Part shown: positions 58,927 through 64,000 of the stretch, in pieces | Layout: each line of letters begins with the position of its first letter | Numbering within the stretch: the first letter of the stretch is position 1 | Origin: Paenibacillus_AB hodogayensis | Lineage (GTDB): Bacteria; Bacillota; Bacilli; Paenibacillales; NBRC-103111 | Direction: 5' to 3' | NCBI RefSeq assembly: GCF_039536325.1 | Contig: NZ_BAAAYO010000006.1 | Coordinates: 806,001-870,000, forward strand | Length of the DNA stretch: 64,000 bases | Translations under genes and position numbers: made by a program | Notes under the pieces: generated by a model | Database searches by the model: none | What the model saw: only the letters and a program-made list of their open reading frames with translations | Told to the model about the DNA's origin: nothing

Positions 58927-60090
58927 TCAAGACCTCGACACCGTGCCTCCCCGGCCGAGTCCGCGCATCGCGATAAACCCGACGCCTCCAGCGAAGCATA
59001 AGACGGCGGCGGTGCGGTACATGATGCTGAAGCCGGCGTGGTCGATCAGCCAGCCGCCGACGTTGCTGGCGATCAGCACTGCGAGGCTCGTATAGACCAT
59101 GCTGAACAACGTCTGCGCCGTCGTTTTCCAGCCTTCGGGGCAGAGATCGTTGGCGCACTGCACGCCGGCCGCATAGAACAGCGCGAAGGTGATCCCCTGG
59201 AGCATCTGGCTGGCGAGCAGCAGTCCCATAGGGGGATCGAATGAAACGATGCACATCCTGAGCGCCGCCGCGAACGCCCCGAGCGCCAGCATCCGGCGGT
59301 AGCCGAATCGCTCCGAGAAGCGTGCCGCCAGAATGAAAAAAGGCAGCTCCGACAAGGCGGACACGGCGGTCAGCCAGCCGATCTTCTCCGATACGTTGCC
59401 GCCGGTCGAGCCGACATAGACCGAGAAAAACACGCTAAAGCATTGCGTTCCGCTCGCCACGAGCAGCACGAGGAGCAGAAACATCCGAAATTCCTTGTTT
59501 TGCAGCAGCTTGCCGATATCGCTCCACGAAGCCGCCTTTCGCACGCCCCCGCCTTTCTCCAGTACGAGCGTAATCGCAAAGACGACTACCATCATCACCA
59601 TGTAAAACACAAACATGTGCCGAATCCCAATATGCGAATACATGATGCCGATCGGCGACACGAGCACGGCGTACCCGATGGAGCCCCACATCCGCGAAGC
59701 GCCGTACGTCTGCCTGTATTTCTGCGCATGCGCCACGGCGATGGCGTCGGATAACGGAATCATCGGCGAGTTGAATATCGCGATCGCTACCGCCGTAGCG
59801 GCATACAGCGCAAAGCCGCCCCCGGTCGAGTAGCCGAAGGCGATGGCCGGCGTCATGAGGCTGCAAATCATCAGCACGGCTTTTTCGATGCCGTGCTTGT
59901 CGCATAACAGCCCCCAGATCGGCTGCACCACCAGCGCGACCAGCGGCCCGATGGCGTACAGAATGCCGATCTGCTGGCTCGTCAATCCGGCTTCTCTTAG
60001 CCAAAACGCCAAAAACGGAGCATACGAAGCGGCTGCGGCAAAGAAAAAGAAATAATAGACGTGTGGCGCATAGGTGTGCAATCGATTCAT
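58927..60090 (-). CDS. MFS transporter of the MFS_1-like/LacY-related type
   Basis: This protein of about 387 residues with 12 predicted membrane segments opens with HVYYFFFFAAAASYAPFLAF, typical of the MFS_1_like group that includes nucleoside- and sugar-type symporters. The loop 2-3 motif is GLLCDKHGIEKAVLM, and QTYGASRMWGSIGYAV is conserved in this group. The ATG at 60090 has GGAG 9 bases upstream; an ATG at 60105 is also possible. The substrate is unknown. Confidence 0.87.
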   Translation of the reverse strand: MNRLHTYAPHVYYFFFFAAAASYAPFLAFWLREAGLTSQQIGILYAIGPLVALVVQPIWGLLCDKHGIEKAVLMICSLMTPAIAFGYSTGGGFALYAATAVAIAIFNSPMIPLSDAIAVAHAQKYRQTYGASRMWGSIGYAVLVSPIGIMYSHIGIRHMFVFYMVMMVVVFAITLVLEKGGGVRKAASWSDIGKLLQNKEFRMFLLLVLLVASGTQCFSVFFSVYVGSTGGNVSEKIGWLTAVSALSELPFFILAARFSERFGYRRMLALGAFAAALRMCIVSFDPPMGLLLASQMLQGITFALFYAAGVQCANDLCPEGWKTTAQTLFSMVYTSLAVLIASNVGGWLIDHAGFSIMYRTAAVLCFAGGVGFIAMRGLGRGGTVSRS

Positions 60091-60290
60091 GCTGCTCAGC
60101 TCCATTTGGGTTCTTGCATTGCCTTGTCCGTACAAGCTCTATCGGAGCTAACGATATCACGCCTCGCCGTCGGCCGTCAATGCATCGTGCAAAACGCTTT
60201 CAAGTCGTCTCCGCTTAAACGTTCAGTTCCCCGGCAAAATATGCTATGCTTGACTGTACAAAACCATCAGCCAAGGAAAGCGAAAAAACA

Positions 60291-62213
60291 ATGAACCTAC
60301 TGACTGCGGAACGATTGAGCAAAAGCTTCGGCATGAAGCAGCTGTTCGAGCAAGTGTCCTTCGGCATAAGCGAAGGCGAGAAAATCGGATTGATTGGCGT
60401 CAACGGCACAGGCAAATCGACGCTGTTGAAAGTGATAGCCGGAGCGGAGCAGCCGGACGCCGGAACGATCTCCATCCGCAACGGAGCCACGATCGAATAT
60501 TTGCCGCAAAATCCGGCGATCGACGACGAGGCAACAGTGCTCGGCTATATTTTCAGCGGCAATTCGCCGCTTATGCGGCTGCTGCGCGATTACGAGAGCG
60601 CCCTCGACCGGCTGGAGCGCGGCGAGGACAGCCCGGAGCTGCAGAAGCGGCTGCTGGAGCTGAACGCGCGGATGGACGCGGCCGATGCCTGGCAGGTCGA
60701 GAACGAGGCAAAGCGCATTCTGAACAAGCTCGGCATCGACCGTTACGACGACCTTATGGGCACCCTGTCCGGCGGCCGGCGCAAGCGGGTGGCATTGGCA
60801 GGAGCGCTGATCCGGCAGGCCGATCTGCTCATCCTGGACGAACCGACCAACCATATCGATACCGATACGGTCGATTGGCTGGAGCAGCATTTGTCCAAAT
60901 CGAAATGCGCCCTGTTGATGATCACCCATGACCGGTATTTCCTCGACCGGGTCGCCGACCGTATCCTGGAGCTCGACCGCGGCAGTCTTTACGGCTATGC
61001 GGGCAGCTACAACCTGTATTTGGAGCAAAAGGCCGAGCGGCTGTCGCAGCAGCAAGCCTCCGAGGAGAAGCGGCAAAACCTGCTGCGGCGCGAGCTGGCT
61101 TGGATTCGCCGCGGGGCGAAGGCGCGATCGACGAAGCAGAAGGCGCGGATCGAGCGCTTCGAGAAGCTGCAGGACGCCGCTCCCGAAGGCGCAGCCAAAG
61201 ATATGGACATCGCCCTCTCCGGCGCTCGCTTGGGCAAAAAGGTGATCGAGCTGGAAGGCGTCTCCAAACGTTACGGGGAGCGCGACATTATCCGTTCGTT
61301 CAGCCTCATCGTGCAGCGCGACGACCGGATCGGTATCGTCGGACCGAACGGGGCGGGCAAGTCGACGCTTCTGAAGCTGATCGCAGGCTCGCTCGCGCCG
61401 GACTCCGGTACGGTGGACATCGGATCGACGGTGAAAATCGGCGTATTTTCCCAGGAGAACGAAGAGCTCGACGAGTCTCTGCGGGTGATCGAATATATTC
61501 GCAACGCCTCCGAACAGGTGCGAACGTCGGACGGGGAGCTGATTAGCGCCTCGCAGATGCTCGAGCGCTTCCTGTTTCCCCCTTCGGCGCAATGGACGCC
61601 GATCGCGAGCCTATCCGGCGGCGAGAAGCGGCGGTTGTTCCTGCTGCGCATTCTGATGGAAGGGCCGAACGTGCTGCTGCTGGACGAGCCGACGAACGAC
61701 TTGGACATTCAGACGCTCGGCGTGCTGGAGGACTATCTGGAGCGGTTTCAGGGCGCCGTCCTGGTCGTGTCCCATGACCGTTACTTTCTCGACCGGACGA
61801 TCGATTCGCTGCTTGTGGCGGAAGGCAACGGCATCCTGTCCCGCCATGAGGGCAATTTCACGGAATACCGCGATCGGCTGAAGGAAGAGCAGGCAGCCGC
61901 GCTTACCGGCAAGGATAAGACGGAGCGCGCGGCGACGGAGACGTCTCAGGCCAGCCCTTCCAAGGATAAGCCGCTGAAGTTCTCGTATAAGGAACAAAAG
62001 GAGTTCGAGGAAATCGACGACCGGATTGCCGAGGCGGAGCAGGCGCTGCAGGAAGCGGCGGAGGCGATTGCCGGCAGCGGCACCGACTACGAGGAGCTGA
62101 TGCGGCACACGGCCAGACACCGGGAGCTAGAAGAGGCGCTCGAATTGCTGCTGGAGCGCTGGACGTACCTGAACGAGCTGGCGGAGCGGATCGAACGGCA
62201 GCGCAACGGTTAA
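60291..62213 (+). CDS. ABC-F ATP-binding protein (Uup-like)
   Basis: This 640-residue cytoplasmic protein has two ABC cassettes and no membrane part. Cassette 1 has Walker A GVNGTGKST, signature LSGGRRKR and Walker B LLILDEPTNH. A charged linker with LRRELAWIRRGAKARSTKQK follows. Cassette 2 has GPNGAGKST, LSGGEKRR and VLLLDEPTND. The C-terminal 80 residues form a coiled coil (KFSYKEQKEFEEIDDRIAEA) like that of Uup. Such proteins act on the ribosome or on DNA structure, not in transport. It starts at the ATG at 60291, and an AAGGAAAG tract lies 13-20 bases upstream. The AraC gene follows after 29 bases. Confidence 0.93.
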   Translation: MNLLTAERLSKSFGMKQLFEQVSFGISEGEKIGLIGVNGTGKSTLLKVIAGAEQPDAGTISIRNGATIEYLPQNPAIDDEATVLGYIFSGNSPLMRLLRDYESALDRLERGEDSPELQKRLLELNARMDAADAWQVENEAKRILNKLGIDRYDDLMGTLSGGRRKRVALAGALIRQADLLILDEPTNHIDTDTVDWLEQHLSKSKCALLMITHDRYFLDRVADRILELDRGSLYGYAGSYNLYLEQKAERLSQQQASEEKRQNLLRRELAWIRRGAKARSTKQKARIERFEKLQDAAPEGAAKDMDIALSGARLGKKVIELEGVSKRYGERDIIRSFSLIVQRDDRIGIVGPNGAGKSTLLKLIAGSLAPDSGTVDIGSTVKIGVFSQENEELDESLRVIEYIRNASEQVRTSDGELISASQMLERFLFPPSAQWTPIASLSGGEKRRLFLLRILMEGPNVLLLDEPTNDLDIQTLGVLEDYLERFQGAVLVVSHDRYFLDRTIDSLLVAEGNGILSRHEGNFTEYRDRLKEEQAAALTGKDKTERAATETSQASPSKDKPLKFSYKEQKEFEEIDDRIAEAEQALQEAAEAIAGSGTDYEELMRHTARHRELEEALELLLERWTYLNELAERIERQRNG

Positions 62214-62242
62214 ATTTCCAAGAACTCGTCGGAGGAACCAGC

Positions 62243-63067
62243 ATGCGACAACCGGACTTTTTTATACGGGGCTCGATCAGCTCGTTCAATGAGGATTGGT
62301 ACGATGACGGCTTTCATCAGAATACGACGCTCGAAATCGAATTCGTCGTCGAAGGCCGCGGGCTGTTCGAATGGCCGGAACGGAAGGCTTTCGTGGAAGC
62401 CGGTCATATCGTCGTCATTCCGCCCGGCATCAGCCACCGGTTCGCCGCCGTCACGAAGGTGCGCTTTGGCGTGCTGCATTTGCAGGACATGCCTCCGTCG
62501 CTTCAGGAGGCGGCCGACAAGCTGGTGCAGGACAGCCGGCAGCCGCGCATTTATGCGCTGTCCCGCCTCGACCGCGACCGCTTCGAGAAGCTGTTTCGCG
62601 AATGGCTGCGTACGCACGCCTCCCCGTTAAAGCTGTGGGAGCGCACGCAGGCCGTATGGGCCGAGCTGCTGGTGCTGTATTTGCTGGAGCACGCCCAGAC
62701 GGATTTGCAGGCGATGACGATTACGAAGGCTGCCGACTATCTGCGCGAGAACTTGCGGGAAAGCGTGCAGATGGCCGATCTGGCCGAATTGACCGGCCTG
62801 ACCGTCGCCGGCTTCCGCCGGACGTTCGAGAAAATGTACAGGGTCAGCCCGAAGCAGTACCAGCAGCAATGCCGGATGCAGGAAGCCAAATGGCTGCTCA
62901 GCGCGACCGACAAAGACTTGAATGAAATCGCCGAGCAGGTCGGCTTTCACCGCCTCCACTCGTTCTCCCAATGGTTCAAGTGCGCCGAGGGCGCCTCTCC
63001 CTCGTTATGGCGCAAACGACATCAGGCGCTGCACGGCCGAGACAGCCAAGCCGTAGACGAGGGTTGA
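62243..63067 (+). CDS. AraC-family transcriptional regulator
   Basis: This 274-residue regulator starts at the ATG at 62243 (GGAGGAACC upstream). Residues 10-100 form a cupin sensor (EIEFVVEGRGLFEWPERKA, GHIVVIPPGISHRF). Residues 165-265 hold the two helix-turn-helices (MADLAELTGLTVAGFRRTFE, EIAEQVGFHRLHSFSQWFK). A sugar- or oligosaccharide-responsive role is common for this architecture in the Paenibacillaceae, and an oxidoreductase gene lies downstream after a 367-base gap, but the target is not determined. Confidence 0.92.
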   Translation: MRQPDFFIRGSISSFNEDWYDDGFHQNTTLEIEFVVEGRGLFEWPERKAFVEAGHIVVIPPGISHRFAAVTKVRFGVLHLQDMPPSLQEAADKLVQDSRQPRIYALSRLDRDRFEKLFREWLRTHASPLKLWERTQAVWAELLVLYLLEHAQTDLQAMTITKAADYLRENLRESVQMADLAELTGLTVAGFRRTFEKMYRVSPKQYQQQCRMQEAKWLLSATDKDLNEIAEQVGFHRLHSFSQWFKCAEGASPSLWRKRHQALHGRDSQAVDEG

Positions 63068-63088
63068 GTCCGTTCTCCATTGTGGGCG

Positions 63089-63125
63089 AAGGGGTGCACG
63101 GTCATAGAATCGCGCCCCTTCTTTT
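63089..63125 (+). terminator. Rho-independent terminator behind the AraC-type gene
   Basis: The arms AAGGGGTGC (63089-63097) and GCGCCCCTT (63112-63120) pair with one G-U. CTTTTTCT follows. It lies 21 bases after the AraC stop codon. Confidence 0.75.
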
Positions 63126-63330
63126 TCTCTGATTATTATTCCGTTTTTTCCACTTTACCCTTTCCGCTCTCCTTGTCTCCACTTACTCTCCCTTCTCCTA
63201 CTGTTTTTCTCTTGCCTTTTCATTTGCCATCTCCTGCTTCTTCGCTCCCCTTCCGGACACCCGCCGCGCCGCCGCTAACCGCTTCGGCGCTTCGCTGCTC
63301 TTGCCCTCCCCTTTGTGATCCGCTATACCC
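63121..63330 (+). other. Pyrimidine-rich non-coding tract
   Basis: In the gap between the AraC stop and the last oxidoreductase gene (63068-63434), the plus strand is overwhelmingly C and T for roughly 200 bases, with many CTCC, CTTCT and TTTTCC runs and few purines. A plus-strand frame of 120 codons through it (63080-63442) is Pro/Ser/Leu-biased and rejected as a gene. No clear promoter is seen in the remaining 100 bases, although the downstream gene has a good ribosome site. Confidence 0.6.
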
Positions 63331-63434
63331 ACCTTTTACTTTTTGCGTAAATTCCGGCTTCATTTCGATAAATACTTTTCCGTTCATTTCCACTATTGTT
63401 GTTCGTGTAACGATACATAAGGGAGGAATCCGCC

Positions 63435-64000
63435 ATGAATAAAGTCAAAATCGGTTTTATCGGTGTCGGCGGCATGGCCGAGCATCATATCAAAACGCTG
63501 CAAAAGATCGAAGAGGCCGAGCTGACCGCTATCTATGACGTCAACGGCGAGCGCGCCGCACAGGTGGCTGGCACGTACGGAGCAAATGCGTTCGAAAGCG
63601 CCCAAGCGCTGATCGACTCGGGGAAGGTCGACGCGCTGTTCGTTTGTACGCCTCCGTTCGCCAGAGGCGAAATCGAGGAGCTGGCGGCATCCAAAGGCAT
63701 TCACCTGCTGGCCGAGAAGCCTGTCGGACTCGACCGGGAAACCGTACGGCGGGTAGGCAAAACGATTGCCGATTCCGGCATTATCCATTCCTCGGGCTAC
63801 TGCCTGCGTTATTTGGAAACGGTTCAAAAGGCGAAAGCCTACTTGCAGGACAAAACGATCAATCTAGTACTCGCTTACCGAATCGGCGGCCTGCCTCCGA
63901 TGAAATGGTGGGCGCAGCAGGACAAGTCCGGCGGCCAAATGGTCGAACAGACGACGCATCAGGTCGATCTGGTCCGCTACCTGACCGGCGAGTTCGCCGA
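63435..64000 (+). CDS. Gfo/Idh/MocA-family oxidoreductase, 3' end outside the window
   Basis: The ATG at 63435 has GGGAGG 8 bases upstream. The visible 188 residues start with the Rossmann fold (KVKIGFIGVGGMAEHHIKTL) and continue with DALFVCTPPFARGEIEELAA, IHLLAEKPVGLDRETVRR (EKP motif) and GGQMVEQTTHQVDLVRYLTG, where the His of the active site lies. It is the fourth member of this family in the window, counting the broken one, and is not closely similar to the others at the N-terminus. Confidence 0.92.
   Translation, partial: MNKVKIGFIGVGGMAEHHIKTLQKIEEAELTAIYDVNGERAAQVAGTYGANAFESAQALIDSGKVDALFVCTPPFARGEIEELAASKGIHLLAEKPVGLDRETVRRVGKTIADSGIIHSSGYCLRYLETVQKAKAYLQDKTINLVLAYRIGGLPPMKWWAQQDKSGGQMVEQTTHQVDLVRYLTGEFA

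Noticed and set aside
63080..63442. 120-codon plus-strand frame in the pyrimidine tract
   Set aside because: The Pro/Ser/Leu/Phe composition is explained by the C/T bias, there is no homology, and it overlaps the terminator and the next gene's start.

Overview
The window looks like a chromosomal segment of a GC-rich, low-phylum-GC Gram-positive bacterium of the Paenibacillaceae type (Paenibacillus, Cohnella and relatives). The signs are strong AGGAGG-type ribosome binding sites, frequent GTG and TTG starts, lipoprotein and Tat signals, a NucB-type nuclease, AraC and GntR regulators fused to binding-protein domains, and many Gfo/Idh/MocA and heparinase-like genes. This placement is inferred from gene content only.

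Region 1 (1-18,684, all minus strand) is the larger part of an extracellular contractile injection system (eCIS, a phage-tail-like particle). In transcription order it encodes a remodelling AAA+ ATPase, a Pvc16/DUF4255 cap protein, an unknown 266-residue protein, sheath, tube, a tail-assembly protein with a DUF6760 reading frame behind it, a second tube protein, an 1,816-residue repetitive protein in the tape-measure position, a LysM adaptor, a gpD-like hub, a gpV/VgrG-like spike, gp25 and a baseplate J-like protein that runs off the left edge. Fibre and effector genes are not in view. Two of its reading frames (DUF4255 and DUF6760) have ATA where their families start with ATG, and DUF6760 also lies in the -1 frame behind a T TTT TTG slippery heptamer.

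Region 2 (18.8-27.5 kb) holds household and accessory genes: an MFS exporter, a Nudix hydrolase, MsrA, DUF2277, a NucB-like nuclease, an SRPBCC-like protein, a metal set (Tat-exported multicopper oxidase, ZIP transporter, lipoprotein cytochrome c), DUF1992, a TagA-type glycosyltransferase and the 3' stump of a solute-binding-protein gene. Region 3 (27.6-32 kb) is an MCP-CheW-CheA operon without CheY, CheB or CheR.

Region 4 (32.2-46.5 kb) is a polysaccharide-utilisation area. A GntR regulator with a binding-protein sensor domain, a lipoprotein binding protein, a giant secreted heparinase-II/III-like lyase and an oxidoreductase form one apparent operon ending in a terminator. Beyond it lies a decayed patch: a twice-frameshifted oxidoreductase, an intact oxidoreductase, two fused gene stumps, and a heparinase pseudogene with two stop codons and a frameshift.

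Region 5 (46.5-50.4 kb) contains a ComP-like histidine kinase. Its AT-rich sensor half is transcribed divergently from an unannotated 56-codon gene for a peptide ending in a Trp-Tyr tail, with its own ribosome binding site and terminator. No comQ or response regulator is adjacent. An AT-rich lipoprotein gene and a set of four 20-nt inverted repeats follow.

Region 6 (50.5-64 kb) holds a C26 amidotransferase, DUF4127, an oxalate-decarboxylase-type bicupin, an AraC/siderophore-binding fusion regulator with two Fur-like boxes, a NagZ-type glycosidase, an aromatic-acid-exporter-like protein, an MFS protein, an ABC-F ATPase, an AraC regulator and the start of another Gfo/Idh/MocA oxidoreductase. 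No tRNA, rRNA, CRISPR array or insertion sequence was recognised.
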